DNA of 64,000 nt from Streptomyces sp. R302 (GTDB lineage: Bacteria; Actinomycetota; Actinomycetes; Streptomycetales; Streptomycetaceae): assembly GCF_012927245.1 (NCBI RefSeq), contig NZ_JABBGE010000002.1, positions 186,001-250,000 of the forward strand, written 5' to 3'. A program made the position numbers and the translations under genes. Under the pieces are notes generated by a model. The model was given only the letters and a program-made list of their open reading frames with translations. It was not told where the DNA came from and made no database searches. Shown one piece after another: positions 19,728 to 28,266 of this stretch (position 1 is the first letter of the stretch; each line of letters begins with the position of its first letter).

Positions 19728-19815
19728 GGGGTCCTCCTCGCGCTGATGGGGTCGTCCACGTCCCGGTGGACTCCGCGACTATCCATCAGCCTGTGACCCG
19801 GGTCACCGTTGCGTG

Positions 19816-19837
19816 CGTTTCGTTCATGGCCGAAACG
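19816..19837. promoter_or_regulatory. Inverted repeat in the dctA/sensor-kinase divergent promoter
   Basis: CGTTTCG (19816-19822) and CGAAACG (19831-19837) form perfect 7-bp arms eight bases apart, midway between dctA and the kinase gene. It is a candidate binding site for the adjacent CitB-type response regulator. Confidence 0.5.
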
Positions 19838-19914
19838 TGAGCCCGCCGCTTCCGCGGAGAACGATTCGGGAACGTGATGCGCGGGAGCAAATCCCGGCGT
19901 GCACACTTGCACGC

Positions 19915-21543
19915 ATGCGTCTCCCGTCCCTCCGCCCCCTCCCCCGGCCGCGGCCGCGGCCCCGCAGCCTGGCCGGCCAGCTCTTCGCCATGCAGGTCGT
20001 GCTGATGGCCGCGGTCGTGGCGGGGTGCGCGGTCTTCGCGTACCTCACGGACCGGGAGCAGGCCGAGGAGACCGCGCGCCGGCAGGCGACGGCCGCCGCG
20101 ACGGCGGTCGCCGGCTCGCCGTCCGTGCGGGCCGCCGCGCGCTCGTCGGATCCGTCCGCCGAGCTCCAGCCGTACGCGGAGGAGCTCCGGCGGCGGGCGG
20201 ACGTCGCCTTCGTGGTGATCATGGCGCCGGACGGCACCCGGTGGACGCACCCGGAGCCCGACCGGATCGGGGCGCACTATCTCGGCCACATCGAGCCGGC
20301 GCTGCGCGGCGAGACCTTCTCGGAGACGTACCCGGGGACCCTCGGCGCGTCGGTGCGGACGATCACGCCGGTCCTCTCCGACGGGCGGGTGGTCGCCCTG
20401 GTCAGCGCGGGCATCACCATCGAGCGGATCAGCGCGCAGGTACGGGAGCAGGTGACCGCGCTGCTCGGGATGGCGGGCGCGGCGCTCGCGCTCGGCGGCG
20501 CCGGTACGTATGTGATCAACGCGCGGCTGCGGCGGCACACGCACGGGATGAACGCCACCGAGCTCAGCCGGATGCACGACTACCACGAGGCGGCGCTGCA
20601 CGCGGTGCGGGAGGGGCTCGTGATGCTGGACGGGCGGCGCAGGATCGCGCTCATCAACGACGGGGCGCGCGAACTCCTCGGCCTCGACGAGGGGGTGGTG
20701 GGCCGGCCCGCGGCGGAGCTCGGCCTGCCGGCGCCGCTGACGGGGGCGCTGCTCTCCTCGGAGCCGCGGGTCGACGAGACGCATCTGACGGACGAGCGGG
20801 TCCTGGTCGTCAACACCCGCCCGGTGGTGGGCGGGGAGCGGCGCGGCACGGTCGTCACGCTCCGGGACCGCACCGAACTCCAGGCGCTGTCCGGGGAGTT
20901 GGACTCCCAGCGCGGCTTCACGGAGGCGCTGCGCTCGCAGGCCCACGAGGCGGCGAACCGGCTCCACACGATGGTCTCGCTGATCGAACTCGGGCGGGTG
21001 GCGGAGGCCGTGGAGTTCGCGACGGCCGAGCTGGAGCTGGCGCAGGCGCTCACCGACCGGGTGGTGGACGCGGTCGGCGAGCCGGTCCTCGCGGCGCTGC
21101 TGCTCGGGAAGGCGGCGCAGGCCAACGAGCGGGGCGTGGAACTGGTCCTCGCCGAGGGCAGCCGGATCGACGACGGGCTGCTGCCGCCGGACCTGGAGCC
21201 CCGGGACCTCGTGACGGTGCTCGGCAACCTCGTCGACAACGCGGTGGAGGCGGCCGGCGGGACCCCGCACGCGCGCGTGACCGTCACGGTCGCGGCCCGC
21301 GCGGGCGACGGCGAGCTGCTGGTCCGCGTCGACGACAGCGGGCCGGGCGTCCGGCCCGCCGACCGCGACGCCGTCCTCGGCCGCGGCTGGTCCACCCGGG
21401 GCCCGGGGCGCGGCCTCGGCCTGGCCCTGGTCGGCCAGGCCGTCGCCCGGGCCGCCGGCACGCTCACCGTCGCCGAGGCCCCCGGGGGCGGTGCCCGCTT
21501 CACCGTCCGGGTGCCGCTCCCCCGCACCGGAGGCGAGGCATGA
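19915..21543 (+). CDS. CitA/DcuS-type sensor histidine kinase
   Basis: A 542-residue membrane sensor, presumably for C4-dicarboxylates. It has a basic Pro/Arg N-terminus, TM1 (about 24-44), an extracytoplasmic sCache-like sensor (about 45-175, with FVVIMAPDGTRWTHPEPDRI and TYPGTLGASVRTITPVL), TM2 (about 178-202), a cytoplasmic PAS (DGRRRIALINDGARELLGL), an Spo0B-like dimerisation helix with phosphoacceptor candidate in RSQAHEAANRLHTMVSL, and an HATPase with N box GNLVDNAVEAAG, G1 VDDSGPGV and G2 GRGLGLALV. ATG 19915 is chosen because the N-terminus fits. It has no ribosome site, and a GCGTGC/GCACGC repeat (19897-19914) abuts it. The stop overlaps the regulator gene by ATGA. Confidence 0.9.
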   Translation: MRLPSLRPLPRPRPRPRSLAGQLFAMQVVLMAAVVAGCAVFAYLTDREQAEETARRQATAAATAVAGSPSVRAAARSSDPSAELQPYAEELRRRADVAFVVIMAPDGTRWTHPEPDRIGAHYLGHIEPALRGETFSETYPGTLGASVRTITPVLSDGRVVALVSAGITIERISAQVREQVTALLGMAGAALALGGAGTYVINARLRRHTHGMNATELSRMHDYHEAALHAVREGLVMLDGRRRIALINDGARELLGLDEGVVGRPAAELGLPAPLTGALLSSEPRVDETHLTDERVLVVNTRPVVGGERRGTVVTLRDRTELQALSGELDSQRGFTEALRSQAHEAANRLHTMVSLIELGRVAEAVEFATAELELAQALTDRVVDAVGEPVLAALLLGKAAQANERGVELVLAEGSRIDDGLLPPDLEPRDLVTVLGNLVDNAVEAAGGTPHARVTVTVAARAGDGELLVRVDDSGPGVRPADRDAVLGRGWSTRGPGRGLGLALVGQAVARAAGTLTVAEAPGGGARFTVRVPLPRTGGEA

Positions 21544-22229
21544 GCGGCGCGCCGGAGATCCGGGTCCTGGTCGTCGAGGACGACCCCGTCGCCGCGGACG
21601 CGCACGCGCTGTACGCGGGACGGGTGCGGGGCTTCCGGGTGGTCGGGGTCGCGCACTCGCGGGCGGCGGCGGTACGGCTGCTCGAACGGGTCCCCGTCGA
21701 CCTCATCCTGCTCGACCTCTACCTCCCCGACGGGCACGGTCTCGCCCTGCTCCGCGCCCTGCGGGCCGCCGGGCACGCGGCGGACGTCATCGCGGTCACC
21801 TCGGCGCGCGACCTGGCCGTGGTCCGCGAGGGCGTCTCGCTGGGCGTCGTCCAGTACGTCCTCAAGCCCTTCGCCTTCGCGACCCTGCGGGACCGGCTCA
21901 CGCGGTACGCCGAGTTCCGGGGCGCGGCCGGGGAGGCGTCCGGGCAGGACGAGGTCGACCGCGCCCTCGCCGCCCTGCGCGCCCCCCAGCCGGCCACCCT
22001 CCCCAAGGGCCTCAGCGGCCCCACCCTGGAAGCCGTCACCCGCACCCTGCGCGAGGCCCCCACGGGGCTGACCGCCGCGGAAGCGGGAGTGGCGGTGGGC
22101 ATCTCCCGCATCACCGCCCGCCGCTACCTGGAACACCTGGTCACCGAAGGCCGCGCCCTGCGCGCCCCCCAGTACGGCCAGATCGGCCGCCCGGAACTCC
22201 AATACCGCTGGCGCGAAACCACCCGCTGA
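21540..22229 (+). CDS. CitB/DcuR-type response regulator
   Basis: A 229-residue partner of the preceding kinase. The receiver domain (about 8-125) has the acidic pair EDD, phosphoacceptor Asp in LILLDLYLPDGHGL, Thr in IAVTSARD and Lys in YVLKPFAF. The C-terminal winged-helix segment (about 160-225, GLTAAEAGVAVGISRITARRYLEHL) is the CitB-family type, which recognises direct or inverted repeats near transporter promoters. It is translationally coupled to the kinase by ATGA. Target inference: dctA, divergent from this operon. The frame ends in a region with no obvious hairpin. Confidence 0.9.
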   Translation: MSGAPEIRVLVVEDDPVAADAHALYAGRVRGFRVVGVAHSRAAAVRLLERVPVDLILLDLYLPDGHGLALLRALRAAGHAADVIAVTSARDLAVVREGVSLGVVQYVLKPFAFATLRDRLTRYAEFRGAAGEASGQDEVDRALAALRAPQPATLPKGLSGPTLEAVTRTLREAPTGLTAAEAGVAVGISRITARRYLEHLVTEGRALRAPQYGQIGRPELQYRWRETTR

Positions 22230-22558
22230 CAGACCGGCCCTCGGACGCCGGGGCCACCGGGCCGCCGGCACTCCCGACGGTGCCACCGGGACACCCGAGG
22301 GACCCGGACCTCCGCGCCCCGGACGGCCGGGGGTCCCGAGCCCGGGGCGTCCGCCAGCGGGACGGGCGGCCCTCCCGGGCCTCACGGGGCGGAGCTCGTA
22401 CCCCTTCCCCGTGGGGTCCGAGGACGGCCCGCGGTCGCTCACCGGACGTCACTCACCGCTCAGCGGCGATTACCGGCCGGTTCCGACGTTCCTACAGGCC
22501 GTGGCCTCAGATGAACGCACCGTAGCCATTTTCGGCCATGTGTGGCTAACGTGGTCGG
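22230..22558. other. Intergenic region after the two-component operon
   Basis: About 330 bases, extremely C/G-rich in the first 200 with several short complementary runs but no clean terminator stem. The last 70 bases are AT-richer and carry a TAACGT -10-like hexamer (22547-22552) six bases before the next start codon. No gene is supported. Confidence 0.5.
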
Positions 22559-23230
22559 GTGCACCATCCCTCTCCCCCCTTCGACGCCCCGGCCGCGCGC
22601 CGCCTGCGGCAGGGGCTCGGCATGGCGCCCGCCCATGTCGCGTACGGCCTGCGGGCGCAGTACGGGCTCCCCGTCACCCCCGACGCCGTCGCCGCCTGGG
22701 AGCGCGGCACCCTCGTGCCGAGCGAACAGGAGCTGACCGCGCTCGCGGGCGTCCTGTGGTGCTCGCCGGCCGATCTGATCGCCGTCGCCTCCACGCTGCG
22801 CGAGCACCGGGTGGCGCGCGGGCTCGCCGTGGAGGAGCTGGCCCGGCGGGTCGGCGTCGCCGCGCACGCGTACGCCCGGATGGAGGACGCGGGGACCTGG
22901 AAGGGCACCGAGCGGCAGACCGCCGCGCTCGCCGAGGTCCTGGGGCTCGGCCCGCGCGCCCTGATCACCGCGACCGGCGGCGACGAGCGGCTCGCGGAGC
23001 TGCTGCGGGACGCGGCGACGACCCGCTGGCAGGCGTACGTGAAGCCGGCGGTACGGATGCTGCCGCTGCCCAAGCGGGTCGTGGAGCCGGCCCTCGCGCG
23101 GCTGCACGCGGAGTACCACGCCCACATGGCCGCGACGTCCAGCTGGGGCGCCTCGGGCGCGACGGGCGACGAGGGCCGCGCGTACCTGGAGACGGTCAAC
23201 GAGCACTTCTGGGCGGCGGTGGGGCACTAG
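22559..23230 (+). CDS. Helix-turn-helix (XRE-like) DNA-binding protein
   Basis: A 223-residue protein with two successive helix-turn-helix units: residues about 12-70 (RRLRQGLGMAPAHVAYGLRA, then PVTPDAVAAWERGTLVPSEQ) and about 80-135 (LREHRVARGLAVEELARRVG, AHAYARMEDAGTWKGTERQT). The remainder is a helical C-terminus (RMLPLPKRVVEPALARLH) with no assigned ligand. I recognise the family as a conserved streptomycete regulator of unknown role. The start is GTG 22559, with TAACGT six bases upstream and no ribosome site, which suggests a leaderless transcript. It converges on pfkA across a shared terminator. Confidence 0.85.
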   Translation: MHHPSPPFDAPAARRLRQGLGMAPAHVAYGLRAQYGLPVTPDAVAAWERGTLVPSEQELTALAGVLWCSPADLIAVASTLREHRVARGLAVEELARRVGVAAHAYARMEDAGTWKGTERQTAALAEVLGLGPRALITATGGDERLAELLRDAATTRWQAYVKPAVRMLPLPKRVVEPALARLHAEYHAHMAATSSWGASGATGDEGRAYLETVNEHFWAAVGH

Positions 23231-23244
23231 TACCCCCGGAAACA

Positions 23245-23281
23245 CAGGACGGAGGTCCCGCTCGGCGGGGCCTCCGTCCTG
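23245..23281. terminator. Bidirectional terminator between the HTH gene and pfkA
   Basis: A near-perfect 17-bp stem: CAGGACGGAGG (23245-23255) with CCTCCGTCCTG (23271-23281), continued inward by a T-G pair and CCCGC/GCGGG, loop TCG. Genes converge on it from both sides. Confidence 0.85.
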
Positions 23282-23307
23282 GGGTGCGTACGGGGTGCGT
23301 AAGGGGG

Positions 23308-24333
23308 TCAGAAGACCGACTCGGCCTCGCGGATGCGGTCCGCGGGGACCGTCTTGAGCCGGGTGATGGCCTCGGCGAGCGGCACCATCTTCACGTCGGT
23401 GCCGCGCAGCGCCGTCATGTTGCCGAAGTCGCCTCGGTGCACGGCCTCCACCGCGTGCCAGCCGAAGCGGGTGGCGAGGACGCGGTCGTACGCGGTGGGC
23501 GTGCCGCCGCGCTGGACGTGGCCGAGAATGACCGGCCGGGCCTCCTTGCCGAGGCGCCGCTCCAGCTCGTACGCGAGGGCCGTGCCGATGCCCTGGAAGC
23601 GCTCGTGGCCGAACTGGTCGATCTCGCCCTTGCCGTAGTCCATCGTGCCCTCGGCCGGGTGCGCGCCCTCGGCGACGCAGATGACGGCGAACTTCTTGCC
23701 GCGGGCGAACCGCTCCTCGACCATCTTGACCAGGTCGGCCGGGTCGAAGGGGCGCTCGGGCAGACAGATGCCGTGGGCGCCGCCGGCCATGCCGGACTCC
23801 AGCGCGATCCAGCCGGCGTGCCGGCCCATCACCTCGACGACCATGACCCGCTGGTGCGACTCGGCGGTGGTCTTCAGCCGGTCCATCGCCTCGGTGGCGA
23901 CGCCGACGGCGGTGTCGAAGCCGAAGGTGCGGTCGGTGGAGGAGATGTCGTTGTCGATGGTCTTGGGGACGCCGACGACGGGCACGCCCGCGTCGGAGAG
24001 CATCCGGGCGGCGGTCAGCGTGCCCTCGCCGCCGATCGGGACGAGCGCGTCGAAGCCGCTCTTCTCGACGAGCGCCTTGGCGTTGTCGCAGGCGGCGGCG
24101 AAGCGGTCGCGCTCCAGGCGGGAGGAGCCGAGGATGGTGCCGCCGCGGGCGAGGATGCCGCTGACGGCGTTGAGGTCGAGCGGGCGGTAGCGGCCGTCGA
24201 GGAGTCCGGCGTAGCCGTCCTCGAAGCCGATGACCTCGTCGCCGTAGTGGGTGACGGCCCGGTGCACGACCGACCGGATCACTGCGTTCAGGCCGGGGCA
24301 GTCGCCGCCTGCGGTGAGGACTCCGATGCGCAT
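23308..24333 (-). CDS. pfkA: ATP-dependent 6-phosphofructokinase
   Basis: A 341-residue cytosolic glycolytic enzyme that makes fructose-1,6-bisphosphate. It has MRIGVLTAGGDCPGLNAVIR, the nucleotide loop PIGGEGTLTAARML (GGEGT, rather than the GGDD expected of PPi-dependent enzymes), the catalytic segment VPKTIDNDISSTDRTFGF, VMGRHAGWIAL, and HVQRGGTPTAYDRVLATRFG at the effector/substrate site. It matches the group III actinobacterial PFKs, similar in length to S. coelicolor PfkA2. ATG 24333 has GGAG ten bases upstream; the frame is open further upstream but the conserved sequence begins here. A degenerate tandem repeat block lies directly upstream. It is divergent from pta. Confidence 0.95.
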   Translation of the reverse strand: MRIGVLTAGGDCPGLNAVIRSVVHRAVTHYGDEVIGFEDGYAGLLDGRYRPLDLNAVSGILARGGTILGSSRLERDRFAAACDNAKALVEKSGFDALVPIGGEGTLTAARMLSDAGVPVVGVPKTIDNDISSTDRTFGFDTAVGVATEAMDRLKTTAESHQRVMVVEVMGRHAGWIALESGMAGGAHGICLPERPFDPADLVKMVEERFARGKKFAVICVAEGAHPAEGTMDYGKGEIDQFGHERFQGIGTALAYELERRLGKEARPVILGHVQRGGTPTAYDRVLATRFGWHAVEAVHRGDFGNMTALRGTDVKMVPLAEAITRLKTVPADRIREAESVF

Positions 24334-24362
24334 CGTGCTGTGTCTCCTGCTCGATCGAGGTT

Positions 24363-24472
24363 CCGTGTGAGCCGTTGACCCGGTTCTCGAGCCGTCGGCC
24401 CGCTTCCGAGCCGCCGGCCCGATTCCTGGGCCGTCGACCCGCTTCCTTGAGCCGTTTCCGATTCTCACACGG
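24363..24472. repeat. Degenerate ~20-bp tandem repeats framed by a 9-bp inverted repeat, upstream of pfkA
   Basis: Five imperfect copies of GAGCCGTCGACCCGCTTCC run from 24369 to 24466 (units at about 24369, 24389, 24408, 24428 and 24449). The block is bracketed by CCGTGTGAG (24363-24371) and its exact complement CTCACACGG (24464-24472). It lies 30-140 bases before the pfkA start codon, so it falls in the pfkA promoter or leader. Confidence 0.8.
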
Positions 24473-24593
24473 CGGATCCGCCCGGGCCCTCCGCCGCCGC
24501 TCCGCGCGCGGCGGCGGAGGGTCCGTCCGGGGGTCTTTCGTCCCCTGGGACGGGGCCTTCGTACGGCGGGCGACCTACCCAGGTGCAGGGGTA

Positions 24594-24622
24594 TTGTCAA
24601 GGGGGCAATGCCACCCTATCGG
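24594..24622 (+). promoter_or_regulatory. Predicted pta-ackA promoter
   Basis: TTGTCA (24594-24599), a 17-base spacer and TATCGG (24617-24622). The predicted start near 24629 leaves an untranslated leader of about 120 GC-rich bases before the GTG of pta, containing a potential imperfect stem around GAGGGCCGGGCCC. Confidence 0.45.
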
Positions 24623-24749
24623 TGCCTTTCCGGGGCCGGGGGTTGACGAAGGTCGAGGGCCGGGCCCCGAGGACGGGCCGGGCCCTCGCGCAGGACGGCC
24701 CCTCCACGGGACGGGCCCCTTCCGCAGGAACGGGACAGGAGACCGCGGC

Positions 24750-26897
24750 GTGACGCGCAGTGTGTACGTGACCGGGATCGACCGCGGGGACGGCCGCCAG
24801 GTCGTCGAGCTGGGAGTCATGGAGCTCCTCACCCGACAGGTGGACCGGGTGGGGGTGTTCCGTCCCCTGGTGCACGACGGCCCCGACCGCCTCTTCGAGC
24901 TGCTGCGCGCCCGCTACCGCCTCACCCAGGACCCGTCCACGGTCTACGGCATGGACTACCACGAGGCCTCCGACCTCCAGGCCGAGCAGGGCACCGACGA
25001 GCTCGTCTCCCGGCTGGTGGACCGCTTCCACGCGGTCGCCCGCGACTACGAGGTCGTCCTCGTCCTCGGCACCGACTTCGCCGCCACCCAGCTCCCCGAC
25101 GAGCTGGCGCTCAACGCCCGCCTGGCGAACGAGTTCGGCGCATCCGTCATCCCCGTCGTCGGCGGCAAGGGCCAGCCCTCCGAGTCCGTCCGCGCCGAGG
25201 CCCGCAACGCCTTCCGCGCCTACGACGGCCTCGGCTGCGACGTCCTCGCGATGGTCGTCAACCGGGTCGCGGCCGAGGACCGCGAGACCATCGCCGAGCG
25301 GCTGACCGCCCGGCTGCCCGTGCCCTGCTACGTCCTCCCGGACGAGCCGGCCCTCGCCGCCCCCACCGTCGCCCAGATCACCCACGCGCTCGGCGCCACC
25401 GTCGTCCTCGGCGACGACGCCGGCCTCGCCCGCGACGCCCTGGACTTCGTCTTCGGCGGCGCGATGCTGCCGAACTTCATCGCCGCGCTGACCCCCGGCT
25501 GCCTCGTCGTCACCCCCGGCGACCGCGCCGACCTCGTCGTCGGCGCGCTCGCCGCCCACTCCGCCGGTACGCCCCCGATCGCGGGCGTCCTGCTCACCCT
25601 GGACGAGCGGCCCAGCGACGCGGTCCTCACCCTCGCCGCCCGGCTCGCGCCCGGCACCCCGGTCATCTCCGTCGCCGGCAACAGCTTCCCCACCGCCGCG
25701 GAGCTCTTCGCCCTGGAGGGCAAGCTCAACGCCGCCACCCCCCGCAAGGCGGAGACCGCGCTCGGCCTCTTCGAGCGGCACGTGGACACCGCCGACCTGC
25801 TCAAGCGGATCTCGGTGGCGCCCAGCGGCCGGGTCACCCCGATGATGTTCGAGCACGAGCTCCTGGAGCAGGCCCGCGCCGACCGGCGCCGGGTGGTCCT
25901 CCCCGAGGGCACCGAGGAGCGGGTGCTGCGCGCCGCCGACGTGCTGCTGCGCCGGGACGTCTGCGACCTCACCCTCCTCGGCGACGTCGAGGCCATCCGC
26001 AAGAAGGCCGCCGACCTCAGCGTCGACCTGCGCGACACCCAGCTGATCGACCCGCAGACCTCGGAGCTGCGCGACGCCTTCGCCGAGCAGTACGCGGCGC
26101 TGCGCGCCCACAAGGGCGTCACCGTGGAGCTCGCGTACGACGTCGTCTCGGACGTGAACTACTTCGGCACCCTGATGGTCCAGGAGGGCCTCGCCGACGG
26201 CATGGTCTCCGGCGCGGTCCACTCCACCGCCGCGACCATCCGCCCCGCCTTCGAGATCATCAAGACGGAAACAGCCGCGCGAAGCGCGTCAGGCAGGGCG
26301 GTGGCGGGCGACGGGAGGGCCAAGCCGGAGGCGTCGATCGTCTCCTCGGTCTTCTTCATGTGCCTCGCCGACAAGGTGCTCGTGTACGGCGACTGCGCGG
26401 TCAACCCGGACCCGAACGCGGAGCAGCTCGCGGACATCGCCGTCCAGTCGGCGGCCACCGCGGCCCGCTTCGGCGTCGAGCCGCGGATCGCGATGCTCTC
26501 GTACTCCACCGGCACCTCCGGCTCCGGCGCCGACGTCGACAAGGTGCGCGAGGCGACCAAGCTGGTCCGCGAGGCCCACCCGGAGCTGCGGATCGAGGGC
26601 CCGATCCAGTACGACGCCGCCGTGGAGCCCTCCGTGGCCGCCACCAAGCTGCCGGGATCGGAGGTGGCGGGGCAGGCGACCGTGCTGATCTTCCCGGACC
26701 TCAACACCGGCAACAACACCTACAAGGCGGTCCAGCGCTCGGCCGGCGCCATCGCCGTCGGACCGGTCCTCCAGGGCCTGCGCAAGCCGGTCAACGACCT
26801 CTCGCGCGGCGCCCTCGTCAGCGACATCGTCAACACGGTCGCCATCACCGCGATCCAGTCCCAGGTCCCGACCCCGGCTCAGGAGCTCCCCGCATGA
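24750..26897 (+). CDS. pta: Phosphate acetyltransferase (long form) with an in-frame insertion
   Basis: A 715-residue enzyme that interconverts acetyl-CoA and acetyl phosphate. It has an N-terminal P-loop-like/DRTGG regulatory half (about 1-360; LGTDFAATQLPDELALNARL, VISVAGNSFPTAAELFALEG) and a C-terminal PTA_PTB catalytic half (about 375-710; RRVVLPEGTEERVLRAADVL, SDVNYFGTLMVQEGLADGMV, MLSYSTGTSGSGADVDKV, VLIFPDLNTGNNTYKAVQRS). Residues 507-524 (ETAARSASGRAVAGDGRA) interrupt the usual EIIKT-KP-ASIVSSVFF stretch and look like an insertion. GTG 24750 has AGGAG eight bases upstream. The stop overlaps ackA by ATGA. Confidence 0.94.
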   Translation: MTRSVYVTGIDRGDGRQVVELGVMELLTRQVDRVGVFRPLVHDGPDRLFELLRARYRLTQDPSTVYGMDYHEASDLQAEQGTDELVSRLVDRFHAVARDYEVVLVLGTDFAATQLPDELALNARLANEFGASVIPVVGGKGQPSESVRAEARNAFRAYDGLGCDVLAMVVNRVAAEDRETIAERLTARLPVPCYVLPDEPALAAPTVAQITHALGATVVLGDDAGLARDALDFVFGGAMLPNFIAALTPGCLVVTPGDRADLVVGALAAHSAGTPPIAGVLLTLDERPSDAVLTLAARLAPGTPVISVAGNSFPTAAELFALEGKLNAATPRKAETALGLFERHVDTADLLKRISVAPSGRVTPMMFEHELLEQARADRRRVVLPEGTEERVLRAADVLLRRDVCDLTLLGDVEAIRKKAADLSVDLRDTQLIDPQTSELRDAFAEQYAALRAHKGVTVELAYDVVSDVNYFGTLMVQEGLADGMVSGAVHSTAATIRPAFEIIKTETAARSASGRAVAGDGRAKPEASIVSSVFFMCLADKVLVYGDCAVNPDPNAEQLADIAVQSAATAARFGVEPRIAMLSYSTGTSGSGADVDKVREATKLVREAHPELRIEGPIQYDAAVEPSVAATKLPGSEVAGQATVLIFPDLNTGNNTYKAVQRSAGAIAVGPVLQGLRKPVNDLSRGALVSDIVNTVAITAIQSQVPTPAQELPA

Positions 26898-28165
26898 CCG
26901 GCACCCCCACCCGCGTCCTCGTCCTCAACTCCGGCTCCTCGTCGGTGAAGTACCAGCTCCTCGACATGAGCGACGGCAGCCGGCTCGCGCAGGGGCTCGT
27001 CGAGCAGATCGGCGAGGAGACCTCCCGGCTCGCCCACACCCCGCTCCAGGGCGGCGGCAGCGCGCCGCGCGAGCGGACCGGCCCGATCCCCGACCACGCG
27101 GCGGCGCTGAAGGCGGTCGCCGAGGAGCTGGCGGCGGACGGGCTCGGCCTGGACTCCCCCGAACTGGCCGCGATCGGCCACCGGGTGGTGCACGGCGGGC
27201 TGCGTTTCACCGAGCCGACCATCATCGACGAGGAGGTGATCGCCGAGATCGAACGGCTCGTGCCGGTGGCGCCGCTGCACAACCCGGCAAACCTGCTCGG
27301 CATCCGCACCGCCATGGCGATGCGCCCCGACCTGCCGCAGGTCGCCGTCTTCGACACCGCCTTCCACACCACGATGCCGGAGTCGGCGGCGCGGTACGCG
27401 ATCGACGTGGAGACCGCCGACGCGTACCGGATCCGCCGCTACGGCTTCCACGGCACCTCGCACGCGTACGTCTCCCGGGCGACGGCGAAGCTGCTCGGCA
27501 AGGAGCCCGAGGAGGTGAACGTGATCGTGCTCCACCTCGGCAACGGCGCCTCCGCCTCGGCGGTCCGCGGCGGCCGCTGCGTGGACACCTCCATGGGCCT
27601 GACCCCGCTGGAAGGCCTGGTCATGGGCACCCGCTCCGGCGACATCGACCCGGCGGTCACCTTCCACCTCAAGCGGGTGGCGGGCATGGACGCCGACGAG
27701 ATCGACGCCCTCCTCAACAAGAAGTCCGGTCTGGTCGGTCTCTGCGGCGACAACGACATGCGCGAGATCCGGCGCCGGATCGACGCGGGCGACGAGCGGG
27801 CCGCGCTCGCCTTCGACATCTACGTCCACCGCCTGAAGAAGTACATCGGCGCGTACTACGCGGTCCTCGGGCGCGTCGACGCGGTCGCCTTCACCGCCGG
27901 CGTGGGCGAGAACGCGGCGCCCGTACGGGAGGCGGCCATCGCCGGCCTGGAGGAGCTGGGCCTCGCGGTGGACGCCGAGCTCAACGCCGTACGGTCCGGC
28001 GAACCGCGCATCATCTCGCCCGAGTACGCCCGGGTCGCGGTGGCCGTCGTACCCACCGACGAGGAGCTGGAGATCGCCCGCCAGACCTTCGCGCTGACGG
28101 GCTCGGACGCGGGCCCGGAGACGGGCTCGGAGACGGGCTCGGAGACGGGCGAGAACATGGCCTGA
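26894..28165 (+). CDS. ackA: Acetate kinase
   Basis: A 423-residue ASKHA-fold kinase that converts acetyl phosphate plus ADP to acetate plus ATP. It has VLVLNSGSSSVKYQL (N-terminal signature), the HRVVHGG motif, VFDTAFHTTMPESAARYAI, RRYGFHGTSHAYVSR (second signature, with catalytic Arg/His), VLHLGNGASASAV, DTSMGLTPLEGLVMGTRSGD and FTAGVGENA. It is coupled to pta by ATGA, giving the standard Pta-AckA overflow module. The last 20 residues are a low-complexity tail (GPETGSETGSETGENMA) encoded by three 12-bp repeats at 28118-28153. The tail is not needed for the fold and may vary between strains. Confidence 0.96.
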   Translation: MTGTPTRVLVLNSGSSSVKYQLLDMSDGSRLAQGLVEQIGEETSRLAHTPLQGGGSAPRERTGPIPDHAAALKAVAEELAADGLGLDSPELAAIGHRVVHGGLRFTEPTIIDEEVIAEIERLVPVAPLHNPANLLGIRTAMAMRPDLPQVAVFDTAFHTTMPESAARYAIDVETADAYRIRRYGFHGTSHAYVSRATAKLLGKEPEEVNVIVLHLGNGASASAVRGGRCVDTSMGLTPLEGLVMGTRSGDIDPAVTFHLKRVAGMDADEIDALLNKKSGLVGLCGDNDMREIRRRIDAGDERAALAFDIYVHRLKKYIGAYYAVLGRVDAVAFTAGVGENAAPVREAAIAGLEELGLAVDAELNAVRSGEPRIISPEYARVAVAVVPTDEELEIARQTFALTGSDAGPETGSETGSETGENMA

Positions 28166-28253
28166 AAAGTTACTCGAAAGGCAAACGCCTGAGCGGGCCC
28201 CCGCCCATTTGTACTTTCCACCAGCCGGAATATTCCGCAGTGAAACAAACCGA

Positions 28254-28259
28254 TAGGAT
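28254..28259 (+). promoter_or_regulatory. -10 hexamer for pyk, implying a leaderless mRNA
   Basis: TAGGAT lies exactly seven bases before the pyk ATG at 28267, and no ribosome site is present between them. The expected transcription start therefore coincides with the A of the start codon. The -35 is not well conserved. Confidence 0.5.
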
Positions 28260-28266
28260 CCGCCTC

